A DNA stretch of 34,870 nt from contig NZ_NRRS01000038.1 of the NCBI RefSeq assembly GCF_016583795.1, positions 1 through 34,870 on the forward strand, written 5' to 3'. Shown one piece after another: positions 16,876-25,102 of the stretch. This DNA comes from Rhabdochromatium marinum. Its GTDB lineage: Bacteria; Pseudomonadota; Gammaproteobacteria; Chromatiales; Chromatiaceae. The notes under the pieces were generated by a model that was given only the letters and a program-made list of their open reading frames with translations, ran no database searches and had not been told where the DNA came from. The first letter of the stretch is position 1, and the number at the start of each line of letters is the position of its first letter. The position numbers and the translations under genes were made by a program.

Positions 16876-17892
16876 ATGGACTTAACCACCTCTTACCTGG
16901 GTATGACCCTGAAGAACCCCTTGGTGCCCTCGGCCTCGCCGCTATCGAGAAGCGTCGAGATATCCAAGCAACTGGAAGACGCCGGCGCCTCGGCGCTGAT
17001 CATGTATTCGCTGTTTGAGGAGGCGATCCGCGCCGAGTCTGAGAGCATGGACCGCTTCATGATCAACCAGAACACTGGTTTCGCCGAGGCCGACGATGGC
17101 TTCATGCCTGATTGGCATGAGTTCAGTACCGGGCTGGACCAGTATCTTGAAAACCTGCGCAAACTCAAGGAAGCCTTGGATATTCCAGTCATCGCCAGCC
17201 TCAATGGCGTGACGCCCGGTGGTTGGATCGAGCATGCCAAACAGCTCGAGCAGGCCGGTGCCGATGCTCTGGAGCTGAATGTTTATTACATCGCCGCTGA
17301 CATCACCCAGAGCAGTCAGCAGGTGGAGGATCGCTATATCGAGCTGCTCAAACAGCTCAAAGGGCAGATTCAGATTCCGGTCAACATGAAGCTGTCGTCC
17401 TCCTTCAGCTCGGTCGGTCACATGGTCAAACGCCTGGCCGACGCCGGTGCCAATGGTGTGGCGCTGTTTAACCGCTTCTATCAGCCGGATATCAACATCG
17501 ACAGCCTGCGCCTGCAAGCCAGCCTGCATCCGTCCACCTCGGCTGAAGCACTATTGGCGATGCGCTGGGTGGCGATTCTGCATGGCCGGCTCGAAAACCT
17601 CTCGATTGGCGCCACCGGTGGCATTCATACCACTGAGGATGCCATCAAGCTGCTGCTGGCCGGGGCCGATGTGGTGCATCTGTGCAGCGTACTGCTGAAG
17701 AAGGGCGCGGGCGAACTCCAGACTCTGCTCAAGGGCCTAGAAGACTGGATGGAAGAGCGCGGCTTCGAGTCCGTCGCCGACATGCGCGGGCGCATGAGCG
17801 CACTGGCCATTCCCAATCCGGCGGAATTTGAGCGCGCCAACTACGTCAATATCCTTGACAGCTACAGCTTCTCGCCGGGTGTATTAGTGTAG
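16876..17892 (+). CDS. Dihydroorotate-dehydrogenase-like FMN flavoprotein, NifJ-associated
   Basis: I choose the ATG at 16876 (338 residues), because GGAGA at 16865-16869 precedes it with six bases' spacing and the protein then begins MDLTTSYLGMTLKNPLVPSA, the usual PyrD-like opening. The frame also allows an ATG at 16837, which adds an unrelated-looking leader. The body is a TIM barrel with VIASLNGVTPGGW, GADALELNVYY, IPVNMKLSS and a C-terminal phosphate-binding region SIGATGGIHT followed by GADVVHLCS. This matches the DHODH/DHPD flavin family. Proteins of this subgroup are often encoded beside nifJ and are annotated as dihydroorotate-dehydrogenase-like. Their substrate is unsettled, and this is unlikely to be the housekeeping PyrD. 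It is probably co-transcribed with nifJ. Confidence 0.85.
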   Translation: MDLTTSYLGMTLKNPLVPSASPLSRSVEISKQLEDAGASALIMYSLFEEAIRAESESMDRFMINQNTGFAEADDGFMPDWHEFSTGLDQYLENLRKLKEALDIPVIASLNGVTPGGWIEHAKQLEQAGADALELNVYYIAADITQSSQQVEDRYIELLKQLKGQIQIPVNMKLSSSFSSVGHMVKRLADAGANGVALFNRFYQPDINIDSLRLQASLHPSTSAEALLAMRWVAILHGRLENLSIGATGGIHTTEDAIKLLLAGADVVHLCSVLLKKGAGELQTLLKGLEDWMEERGFESVADMRGRMSALAIPNPAEFERANYVNILDSYSFSPGVLV

Positions 17893-17905
17893 TTGTTGAT
17901 GGGCA

Positions 17906-17956
17906 GGGGTTAGGGCGGGGATGATAGATCATTTCATTCGCTGCCCTGATCCCTTT
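17906..17956 (+). terminator. Probable terminator after the DHODH-like gene
   Basis: GGGGTTAGGGCGG (17906-17918) can pair along its whole length with CTGCCCTGATCCC (17941-17953) using three G-T pairs. The 22-base loop contains the small nested palindrome ATGATAGATCAT, and TTT follows. It lies in the 90-base gap between convergent genes, so a terminator makes sense, though the T-run is short. Confidence 0.4.
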
Positions 17957-17982
17957 CCTGCCTGCCCAAGGCTCAGCTCACC

Positions 17983-20073
17983 TCAGGTTTCAGCGGCCGT
18001 CAGTGGTGCTACGGGGTCTTTGCGTGCTTTCACAATGGGGACGTAGAGTGGCCGGTCAAGTGGTAGTACGGTGCTGGTGTCAACATCGGGGTTGTATTGT
18101 CGCAGCAGCCACAGCGGAATTTGGTAGGTTTCCACGGCGATGTCCCACAGGCTTTGACCCTGGCGTATCAGGTGCTCGGTCACGCCGGTGATGCGATAGC
18201 GGGCAAAGTAATCGAGCTGGCGATTGCGATGAAAGTCGATGCGTTCCTGTTCGAAGCGCGCCGGCGTAATCTGAGTGAAATCCAATTGCAAACGCTGTCC
18301 GACGATCAGTGGCTTGTCAACGGTTAGATCATTTGCCGCCCGCAGTTGCGCGGCATCCACTTCCAGCCATTGCGCATAGTGACCCAGGGTCTCGGCCACC
18401 TGAATGATGATACTGCCGTCAGCCGAGACACTGTAGTCGGTCGGGTCGGCCGCCAGCTCGGGCTGAGCTTCAGCCAGAGGGGCACTGGCGGTTGGTGTGT
18501 CGGCCATGGCTTCGAGGGATTCGCTGGTTTCGGTGTTGGTAGCTAGCTGTGTTGTGCCTGATTTCCGCCCTGGTGCTTGTGGCGCTGGATGCGGCTGGGG
18601 TTGAGCGGGTGAGGGCGTACGCTGACTGGCTGCGACAGCCATGCTCAGATTGTCCTGGCGGGGACGCTGCAGGGACAGCAGTTCGGGCAACAGAATGGCC
18701 GCATCCGCGCCCAGTGGGGTGGGTACTTTGATTTTGGGAATGCGCAGACGCTGGCCGGTTTGCACCTGATGGGCATCATCCAGGTCGTTCATGGCGACCA
18801 GTTGTTTGACGCTGGTGCCAAAACTGGCGGCGATGCCGGACAGGGATTCACCATAACTCAGGTCATAGTGGGTCATGGGCAGTTGGCCGTCGAAGCCATA
18901 GCGAGCGGCAAACTTGGCCAGCTCGCGTGAGGCGGCCGGTTCCTGCAAGGGTGGCGGCAGGTGCAGGGCCTCGCCACGGGCAATGAGTTGTGCGCCATTC
19001 CAGACGTCCTGATGCATGCGCGGGTTGACGGCTCGGAGGTCATGCAGGCTGATGCCAAGAAAGTTCGCTAACTGGATCGCGGGCAGATAGGCCGGTGCGC
19101 TGACCTCAAGCGCGGTGTCGGGATCGAGTGCGCGGAAATAGCGTTTGGGCTCCCGGGCCAGGTCATGGGCCGCGATAAAGGCCACATAAAAATTGCGTGA
19201 TGCAAAGCCAAAGCGGTTGCCCTGGTACTCGTTGATAATGCGGGCGATGTCGTGGCTGCCGGTGCTGCGAACCGCGCGGCGCACGCCAGCGAGTCCGTGG
19301 TTGTATGCGGTTAGCGCGAGCGGCCAGCGTTCGAGCACCGAATAGTTGTGCTTGAGCAGATTGGCCGCCGCCTGCGATGACTTGATGACATCGAAGCGTT
19401 CATCGACCTCGTCATCGACGCGGATGTAGCGCCTGGCGGTGGTCGGCATGAACTGCCACAGCCCAGCGGCTCCCACCTTGGAAATAGCCTTGGGGTTGTA
19501 GGAGGATTCCACATGGGGCAGGGCGGATAGCCCGACAGGCAGTCCCTGCTGACGAAAGATACGTTCAATTTGTCGCTGCCAGGCCTTGGCACGCTTGAGT
19601 CCGATGCGGAAGCGATCCTCCTGCCCGCGTTGAAAGCGGACCCGCTCGGCGGCGGCCCGGAGTTCCTCGGCCAGACCGCCGCGGCGACGCCAAGGTTCCA
19701 ATGCGCGTTGCTCAAAGGCATTGAGGTCGGCTCTTTTGCCATCGGCCAGTGCCAGCAGGGCGTCGCGATAGTGGTCAATGGTTTCTTCGATTACCCGATT
19801 CTGCGAGGCGAGCGGCGCGCCCCGGTTCAAATACAGTGAGGTGTAGCAGACCGACAGGTCGCGGCTGTCGTGGATGAGTCCACTGGCAATATCGAACTCA
19901 GAGTAAATACGTTTCCAGAACTCGATATTGGGTTGCAGTGCCTGAGGGCGTGGGAAGGGATCCTGGGCCGGCAGGGCCAGTGCCTTGGGTGCCGCTGCGC
20001 ACAGGCAGCTCAGCAACAGACTAGCAGCCAAGCGACTGGCCAGTTGGTTGATGCGCCTTTGTTTTGTGTGCAC
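17983..20073 (-). CDS. mltD: Membrane-bound lytic murein transglycosylase D-type with LysM repeats
   Basis: I choose GTG 20073, because it gives a proper secretion signal (KQRRINQLASR, then LAASLLLSCLC, cleavage near ALA-LP) and a possible lipobox (LLSC). The frame is open further to 20298, but that part reads like noise and overlaps another plausible gene. The 696-residue product contains an SLT/lysozyme-like domain with catalytic Glu189 in PHVESSYNPKAIS, followed by GAAGLWQFMPTTAR and ALTAYNHGLAGV. This enzyme cleaves peptidoglycan glycan strands to anhydro-muropeptides. LysM modules follow: one at YGESLSGIAASFGTS, a degenerate one at LGHYAQWLEVDAAQL, and one at RQGQSLWDIAVETY. The C-terminal half is longer than E. 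coli MltD because of Pro/Ala/Gln-rich linkers. It is convergent with the nifJ operon. Confidence 0.88.
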   Translation of the reverse strand: MHTKQRRINQLASRLAASLLLSCLCAAAPKALALPAQDPFPRPQALQPNIEFWKRIYSEFDIASGLIHDSRDLSVCYTSLYLNRGAPLASQNRVIEETIDHYRDALLALADGKRADLNAFEQRALEPWRRRGGLAEELRAAAERVRFQRGQEDRFRIGLKRAKAWQRQIERIFRQQGLPVGLSALPHVESSYNPKAISKVGAAGLWQFMPTTARRYIRVDDEVDERFDVIKSSQAAANLLKHNYSVLERWPLALTAYNHGLAGVRRAVRSTGSHDIARIINEYQGNRFGFASRNFYVAFIAAHDLAREPKRYFRALDPDTALEVSAPAYLPAIQLANFLGISLHDLRAVNPRMHQDVWNGAQLIARGEALHLPPPLQEPAASRELAKFAARYGFDGQLPMTHYDLSYGESLSGIAASFGTSVKQLVAMNDLDDAHQVQTGQRLRIPKIKVPTPLGADAAILLPELLSLQRPRQDNLSMAVAASQRTPSPAQPQPHPAPQAPGRKSGTTQLATNTETSESLEAMADTPTASAPLAEAQPELAADPTDYSVSADGSIIIQVAETLGHYAQWLEVDAAQLRAANDLTVDKPLIVGQRLQLDFTQITPARFEQERIDFHRNRQLDYFARYRITGVTEHLIRQGQSLWDIAVETYQIPLWLLRQYNPDVDTSTVLPLDRPLYVPIVKARKDPVAPLTAAET

Positions 20074-20182
20074 GGTATGGCTTTGGGCTGCCAGTCTTGG
20101 AAGCGCACGTATGGTCACTGGCGCTTGTGCGGAAGCGCCGGGGTGTTGAGGATCAGCCTGGTTTTGATTGTCTTCGGGAGGC

Positions 20183-20374
20183 CTAGGGTGTTCCTGTGCG
20201 AAGCATATCGACCACGGCGACAGCGGGATTATCACCAAAATAATGCACCGAGACTTGATAGAGCACCGATAGTGGCAGCGCAATGATGACGAATACAAAA
20301 ATCACGCTGAACAGATCAATCCGACGCCCTTTGTGACGTGGGGCAATGACGGACTTGGGGCGCGACATCATCAT
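20183..20374 (-). CDS. Possible small single-pass membrane protein
   Basis: A 63-codon frame upstream of mltD begins with three consecutive ATGs. It encodes a basic N-terminus (RPKSVIAPRHKGRRID) followed by one strong hydrophobic segment (LFSVIFVFVIIALPLSVLYQ) and a short polar tail. This positive-inside, single-helix layout is what a real small membrane protein looks like. The competing frame, an N-terminal extension of mltD through the same bases, is Cys/Ser/Pro-scrambled. No clear ribosome-binding site precedes it. If real it is probably co-transcribed with mltD. I do not recognise the family. Confidence 0.5.
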   Translation of the reverse strand: MMMSRPKSVIAPRHKGRRIDLFSVIFVFVIIALPLSVLYQVSVHYFGDNPAVAVVDMLRTGTP

Positions 20375-20758
20375 GGTGGAATAAAGCCTTAGGCTGCAAG
20401 TGGTTAAAGGTCGATTGAAAACTGTTTGCTTAAAAAACAGTCTGTTGCAATGTCAATCCTTGCGAACTGGCCCATCCTGGCGCACTGGGGGCGGTCTTGT
20501 CGGCCCAGCCGGCGACATTCTAACTCAAAGTATTGGATAGGTTGGCTGAAATAGCCAGCGGCACCGCAAATATTGCCAACTGCTCGGTAAGATTTCCGGA
20601 ATCCTGGCCCGCCTAGGGTGGGCTTGATCGGGTCAAGCGCAAAAAAATCGCGGATCTGTTGCGCGAAGTCACAGACAAAAATGCAAGTGTTGTTTGATGA
20701 TGGCCACGCTTGGCTGGGTATTCATGCCCAGATCCTCTTTGCCTCGGGAGCCGATTTG
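20375..20758. promoter_or_regulatory. Divergent region between the mltD side and the octaheme cytochrome
   Basis: About 384 bases hold the start regions for the minus-strand mltD unit and the plus-strand cytochrome genes. The inverted repeat ACTGTTT-N7-AAACAGT lies at 20421-20441. A smaller one, TGGCT-GAAAT-AGCCA, sits near 20545, and a compact GC hairpin (GCCCGCC...GGTGGGC) near 20610. The frame of the cytochrome gene extends through the last 140 bases, but this part has no coding character. No consensus promoter was convincing. Confidence 0.5.
20421..20441. promoter_or_regulatory. Perfect 7-bp inverted repeat, candidate operator
   Basis: ACTGTTT and AAACAGT flank a seven-base A/T-rich spacer, about 47 bases upstream of the small membrane ORF and 318 upstream of the cytochrome start. 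The symmetry fits a dimeric regulator site. Read on the minus strand, the second arm is followed by TTTTC, so a weak terminator is an alternative. Confidence 0.35.
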
Positions 20759-22417
20759 ATGCATCAGATTGCAATGATCGTTTGCTTGTTTTTGCTAACC
20801 GCTGGCCTCGGTGGCGGTGCCAGTGTCCCTGCGGCCCAGGCGCGCGATGGTTGGCCAACCCCGCCGACAGCGCTGGATGAGCGCCCGCAGGTCTCCGGTC
20901 CCTTGCAGGGCGGCACGGCGGATCACCACAAATTTGATGAGCTGAGCGGACCTTTCGCGAATGGCTCCGAGGTAACCCAGGCCTGCCTGGGTTGCCATAC
21001 CGAGACCGGCCAGCATTTCATGAAGAATATCCACTGGACCTGGTCGTACAAGAATCCTGACACCGGCCAGCAGTTGGGTAAGCGGTATCTGATCAATAAC
21101 TTCTGCACCAATGCGCGTGGCAACGAGGGCATGTGCGCCCAGTGTCATGCCGGCTATGGCTGGAAGGATGAAACCTTCGATTTCACCGACGAGACCAAGA
21201 TTGACTGTCTGGTGTGTCATGAAACCACCGGCACCTACTACAAGACCCCGAACAGTCCCGGCAATGCGGCCTGTTCGGTGATGTTCGAGGGCAGGCCACC
21301 TATTGATCTGGTCGCCGCCGCCAAAAGCGTCCAGTTACCGCAACGTGCCAATTGCGGAACTTGCCATTTCAACGGTGGTGGCGGGGATAATGTCAAGCAC
21401 GGTGATCTCTCTAGTGCGCTGAAGGAACCGCCGCGCACGCTTGATGTGCACATGGGCGTCGATGGGCTCAACTTTGCCTGCACCGCCTGCCATATCACCA
21501 ACAAACATATTTGGGCCGGCAGCCGCTATCGGGTGATCTCCAAGGATCGCCAAGGCACCGGTAAGCCCGGCATGCGTACCGATGTGGCGACCTGCGAATC
21601 CTGTCATGGTCTGGCGCCGCATCAGGTCGATTCGCTGGCTCATTTCAAGCTCAATGACCATGTCCAGAGCCTGGCCTGCGAGACCTGTCATATCCCCGAG
21701 TTCGCGCGCGGCGGGGTGGCCACCATTGTGGACTGGGACTGGCGCACCTCAGGCAAGACGCATGATGGCGAGGGTTATCACGAGGAAGGCTATATTCAGG
21801 GCAATGGCGAGCACCGCTATACCTACAAGTCGATTAAAGGGAATTTCACCTACGATGAGAACGTGATTCCTGAGTATGCCTGGTTCGACGGGCAGATGCG
21901 CTATACCACCATTGACACCCAGTTCGACCCCAATGCAGAGGTTATCGAAATCAATGGCTTCAGCGGTTCGCGTGAAGACCCTAATTCGCGTATCTGGCCG
22001 TTTAAGCGCATGCACACCTGGCAGCCCTACGACAAGGGGCGCGGTACTCTGGTGTATACCAGTTTGTGGGGCGAGGATTCTACCGCTTATTGGGGCAATT
22101 ACGACATGAACGCAGCCATTGCAAAAGGCATGGCCGATTTTGGACTGGAATACTCCGGCGAATACGGCTTTATCCAGACGCTGTCCTGGTGGCCGATTAC
22201 CCACATGGTGGCGCCCAAGGAGGATGCGCTGGACTGCCATGAGTGTCATCAACCCAAGGGCAGTCGCATGGCCTCGGTGGAGGGGATTTATTTACCCGGC
22301 CGGGATCACAATCGCTGGTTGGATATTCTTGGCACTCTGCTGGTTGGCGGCACCCTGGCCGGTATCATCATCCATAGTCTGATCCGCATCTTTTCACCGC
22401 AGGGGGCGCGCCACTGA
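20759..22417 (+). CDS. Octaheme c-type cytochrome, tetrathionate-reductase (OTR) family, membrane-anchored
   Basis: I choose ATG 20759, with GGGAG just upstream, because it gives a good signal peptide (MHQIAMIVCLFLLTAGLGG, cleavage after AQA). The frame is open to a GTG at 20618. The 552-residue product has exactly eight CxxCH haem motifs: C76 (CLGCH), C126 (CAQCH), C150 (CLVCH), C199 (CGTCH), C241 (CTACH), C279 (CESCH), C307 (CETCH) and C493 (CHECH). The spacing, with the last haem far from the rest, resembles the octaheme tetrathionate reductase group. In the characterised family member, one haem has a Lys ligand and reduces tetrathionate, nitrite or hydroxylamine in vitro. A C-terminal hydrophobic helix at about 523-545 should anchor it to the membrane facing the periplasm. 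It overlaps the cytochrome b gene by one base, so they form a translationally coupled pair. Confidence 0.9.
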   Translation: MHQIAMIVCLFLLTAGLGGGASVPAAQARDGWPTPPTALDERPQVSGPLQGGTADHHKFDELSGPFANGSEVTQACLGCHTETGQHFMKNIHWTWSYKNPDTGQQLGKRYLINNFCTNARGNEGMCAQCHAGYGWKDETFDFTDETKIDCLVCHETTGTYYKTPNSPGNAACSVMFEGRPPIDLVAAAKSVQLPQRANCGTCHFNGGGGDNVKHGDLSSALKEPPRTLDVHMGVDGLNFACTACHITNKHIWAGSRYRVISKDRQGTGKPGMRTDVATCESCHGLAPHQVDSLAHFKLNDHVQSLACETCHIPEFARGGVATIVDWDWRTSGKTHDGEGYHEEGYIQGNGEHRYTYKSIKGNFTYDENVIPEYAWFDGQMRYTTIDTQFDPNAEVIEINGFSGSREDPNSRIWPFKRMHTWQPYDKGRGTLVYTSLWGEDSTAYWGNYDMNAAIAKGMADFGLEYSGEYGFIQTLSWWPITHMVAPKEDALDCHECHQPKGSRMASVEGIYLPGRDHNRWLDILGTLLVGGTLAGIIIHSLIRIFSPQGARH

Positions 22418-23070
22418 TGGCTACGAATCGGGTTAAAATTTTCAGTTTGTTCGAGCGCTTCTGGCACTGGGCGCAAATGCTGCTGATTCTGGTGCTGCTG
22501 ATCACCGGCTTTGGCCTGCATGGGTTTCATCATCTGATCAGTTTCAGGGCAGCCGTGACCCTGCATACCAGCGCCGCGCTCCTGCTGCTCCTGTTGTGGG
22601 CTTTCAGCGTGTTCTGGCTCTTTACCACCCGCACCTGGCGCCATTTCATCCCTACCTGGCAAGGTATGTGGGGCGTGTTCAGGTACTATTCCTATGGCAT
22701 TTTCAGAGGCGAGCGCCATCCCTATCGCAAAGCCTACTGGCGCAAGCACAATCCCTTGCAGGCACTGGCCTATCTGATGCTGAAGATTGTGCTCTTTCCG
22801 GCGATCTGGATCACCGGCATCGCCTATTTGTTCTATTTTGCCTGGCGTGATCTGCCGCATGCGCCGGCTTGGCTTGACGGGATCGCGCAGGTGCATACGG
22901 CGGCGGCCTTCCTGATTTTAACCTTTGTCTTCATCCATGTGTATATGTTGACCACGGGGCATTCGTTCCGCGAACATCTGATGCCCATGATCGATGGTTT
23001 TGATGAAGTGGATCTAACGCCGGAGGAAGAGGCCTATCTGCGCAAGGATCAGCCCGAGGATATTCTTTAA
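22417..23070 (+). CDS. Cytochrome b561-type integral membrane subunit
   Basis: The 217-residue protein has four hydrophobic segments: about 20-37 (MLLILVLLITGFGLHG), 50-70, 123-145 and 158-178. Histidines suitable for two b-haems are placed in the first pair (FWHWAQ, GLHGFHH, LHTSAA) and the last (QVHTAAAF, FIHVYMLTTGH). This is the di-haem cytochrome b (formate dehydrogenase gamma / Ni-Fe hydrogenase cytochrome b) fold, which exchanges electrons between the quinone pool and a periplasmic partner. Its start ATG overlaps the octaheme stop (TGATG), so the partner is almost certainly that octaheme cytochrome. Together they would form a quinol-linked periplasmic reductase, or an oxidase run in reverse. 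The stop overlaps the convergent hemD stop by four bases. Confidence 0.9.
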   Translation: MATNRVKIFSLFERFWHWAQMLLILVLLITGFGLHGFHHLISFRAAVTLHTSAALLLLLLWAFSVFWLFTTRTWRHFIPTWQGMWGVFRYYSYGIFRGERHPYRKAYWRKHNPLQALAYLMLKIVLFPAIWITGIAYLFYFAWRDLPHAPAWLDGIAQVHTAAAFLILTFVFIHVYMLTTGHSFREHLMPMIDGFDEVDLTPEEEAYLRKDQPEDIL

Positions 23071-23888
23071 GGCGGCGCGCGCAGCATCAGGCGGCACAGT
23101 GCGTCGACCAGGGCCGGGTCACTGGATTCAGAAGCAACGGCTACAACGCGAAACCCCAGTTCCATGGCCCGGGCGGCGGTGCGATTGCTGTACACTGCCA
23201 GCGGCAGGGTGCGCAACCAGGGATGCTCGGCTTCCGGCACCAGACGGCATAGGTTATTGAGCACCTCATCGCTGGTGGCGGTGAGGAATTTAAGCTGCTG
23301 ATGCCACTGCGGTAACGCCTCCTGCGCATCGCGCTCGGGCAGGCCGCGACAATAGACCTCGGCATAGGTAACCTCGGCCTGGCGTTGCGTCAGGGTGTCG
23401 CCCAGCATGGGGCGACCGCCTTCTCCCCGCACAATGAGTACCCGCCGACCGCGCACCTGGGTCAGCTCGGGCAGTTCCAGCAAGCCCTCGCTGTCAAAAT
23501 GCCGGTTGGGAATCAGATCGGGCGGACGCCCCGCCTGGCGCAGCGCTGTTGCAGTAGCGGCACCCACAGCGGCAATCAATGGACCCTCAGGTGGTGGGGC
23601 GGGCAACTGCCCCCCAGGCAGCAACGGTCGGGCGAAGTTCACCGCATTGCGGCTGATGAAAATCACAATATCCCAGGACTCGCGCAGGTGTTCTTGTGCC
23701 TGTTTTGCGTGCACGGAGGGCTGAATTGCCACGGTCGGGAATAGAATCGGCTCGCCATTGGCACTGCGAATCAGTTCGCACAGCGGCGGCGCCTGCTCGG
23801 CGGGTCGGGTGACCAGAACCGCCTGGCCGCTCAGATCGCAGGGCGGCGGTTGACTGGGGGTGGTGGCGTCGGTCGCTGAGGCGTTCAT
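23067..23888 (-). CDS. hemD: Uroporphyrinogen-III synthase
   Basis: The 273-residue protein has the diffuse HemD fold: a start region [21 protein letters not shown], then a central [17 protein letters not shown], and [21 protein letters not shown] with [14 protein letters not shown]. Towards the end [17 protein letters not shown] is present. It closes and inverts ring D of hydroxymethylbilane to give uroporphyrinogen III, the branch point to haem, sirohaem, cobalamin and bacteriochlorophyll. Its ATG overlaps the hemC stop (ATGA), indicating translational coupling. About 25 extra residues precede the usual start. The frequent gammaproteobacterial neighbours hemX and hemY do not follow; the next gene is the convergent cytochrome b. 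Confidence 0.92.
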   Translation of the reverse strand: MNASATDATTPSQPPPCDLSGQAVLVTRPAEQAPPLCELIRSANGEPILFPTVAIQPSVHAKQAQEHLRESWDIVIFISRNAVNFARPLLPGGQLPAPPPEGPLIAAVGAATATALRQAGRPPDLIPNRHFDSEGLLELPELTQVRGRRVLIVRGEGGRPMLGDTLTQRQAEVTYAEVYCRGLPERDAQEALPQWHQQLKFLTATSDEVLNNLCRLVPEAEHPWLRTLPLAVYSNRTAARAMELGFRVVAVASESSDPALVDALCRLMLRAPP

Positions 23889-24814
23889 TGCTCGGCCAGG
23901 GCCGCCAGGATGTCATCGGCGCCTTGGGCGAGGAGTGCCTCGGCCACCTGGCGGCCCATGGGCTCGGCCTGTTCCGGTGTGCCGCGCTCCTCGGCGCGCA
24001 GAATGCGTTGTCCATCAGGGGTACCCACTAGCCCACGCAGATAGAGCTGTCCCTCCGAGGTATGGATGGCATGACCGGCGATTGGCACTTGGCAGCCTCC
24101 ATTGAGGCGTGCGTTCATCGCTCGTTCCGCCAGCACGCGCTCGGCGGTGCTGGAATGATGCAGAGGCTTGATCAGCGCATTGACGCGCGCATCATCGCTG
24201 CGGCACTCAATGCCAATGGCGCCCTGGCCGATGGCGGGCAGACTCTCCTCGGGTGGCAGGGCGGCGCGGATACGCTCTTGAAAGCCCAGGCGAATCAGGC
24301 CGGCGGCGGCCAGGATAATGGCGTCATAGACGCCGTCATCGAGCTTGGCTAGGCGCGTATTGACATTGCCCCGCAAGGGCTCAATGCGCAGATCCGGGCG
24401 CCGGGCGGCGAGCTGGCATTCGCGCCTGAGACTAGAGGTGCCCACGCAGGCGCCCTCGGGCAGGGTGTCGATGCCGTCAAAGCGGTTGGAAACAAAGGCG
24501 TCGTGCGGGTTCTCGCGCTCCAGAATGGCGCTCAGGTGCAGCCCGTCAGGAAAATCGACTGGGACATCCTTCATTGAATGCACGGCGATGTCAGCTTCGC
24601 CGGCGAGCATGCCTTGTTCCAATTCTTTGACAAAGAGTCCCTTGCCGCCTACCTTCGCCAGTGGGGCGTCGAGCAGTTTGTCGCCGCGTGTGGTCATGCC
24701 GATGATTTCAACCCTGAGATCCGGGTGCAGGCGGCCCAGGGCGGCAGCGACATGCTCGGCCTGCCACATGGCCAGCGGAGATTTGCGGGTGGCGATTTTC
24801 AGGGTCTCGGTCAT
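23885..24814 (-). CDS. hemC: Hydroxymethylbilane synthase (porphobilinogen deaminase)
   Basis: The 309-residue protein is full length. It begins [18 protein letters not shown] and contains [21 protein letters not shown], the catalytic Asp83 in HSMKDVP, and [11 protein letters not shown] followed by [12 protein letters not shown]. The dipyrromethane-cofactor attachment Cys241 is in [12 protein letters not shown]. It polymerises four porphobilinogen molecules into hydroxymethylbilane. It is the first gene of a hemCD pair and is divergent from the cellulose operon. A TATACT box about 60 bases upstream of the start is a possible -10, without a convincing -35. Confidence 0.97.
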   Translation of the reverse strand: MTETLKIATRKSPLAMWQAEHVAAALGRLHPDLRVEIIGMTTRGDKLLDAPLAKVGGKGLFVKELEQGMLAGEADIAVHSMKDVPVDFPDGLHLSAILERENPHDAFVSNRFDGIDTLPEGACVGTSSLRRECQLAARRPDLRIEPLRGNVNTRLAKLDDGVYDAIILAAAGLIRLGFQERIRAALPPEESLPAIGQGAIGIECRSDDARVNALIKPLHHSSTAERVLAERAMNARLNGGCQVPIAGHAIHTSEGQLYLRGLVGTPDGQRILRAEERGTPEQAEPMGRQVAEALLAQGADDILAALAEQ

Positions 24815-24948
24815 AACTCAGGGGTCCGATGCAAAGGGGCTAAAAGAAAAAGTGTTCGCATCAAGTATAGCGATTTGCCGCCGGTCTCGGCACCAATAAA
24901 TCCCAGTCAGTCATTCGGAAAGAACGCTTTCCTCATGCCACGATGTGC

Positions 24949-24977
24949 TTGGCAAGCCTAGTATTGGTGAATATAAT
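24949..24977 (+). promoter_or_regulatory. Near-consensus sigma70 promoter of the bcs operon
   Basis: The -35 element TTGGCA (24949-24954) and the -10 element TATAAT (24972-24977) are separated by exactly 17 bases, matching the consensus in 11 of 12 positions. Transcription would start near 24984 and leave a leader of about 120 bases before bcsA. This is the best promoter I can see in the window. Confidence 0.75.
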
Positions 24978-24987
24978 GTGTTTATAT
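24971..24987. promoter_or_regulatory. Inverted repeat overlapping the bcs promoter -10 and start site
   Basis: ATATAA (24971-24976) and TTATAT (24982-24987) are perfect inverted copies around TGTGT. The repeat overlays the -10 box and the expected start of transcription, the classical place for a repressor. An A/T-rich palindrome here could also arise by chance from the -10 sequence. Confidence 0.4.
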
Positions 24988-25102
24988 CAATGAAAATGTG
25001 CCTGTCATGCGATGCGCTCAACGCTAAACGACAAGCCAAGTCATTATCAGCCGGATACCTGGTGTCGGCGCGCCCAGCCGCTCCTGTTCGGCCCGTTCGC
25101 TG

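Noticed and set aside
24345-24899. 184-codon plus-strand frame opposite hemC
   Set aside because: It is a shadow of hemC, Arg/Ser-rich, with no motif.
24978-25102. Possible c-di-GMP (GEMM) riboswitch in the bcsA leader
   Set aside because: The leader is long enough to be interesting, but I could not find the conserved GEMM core bases or paired stems. A covariance-model search would settle it.
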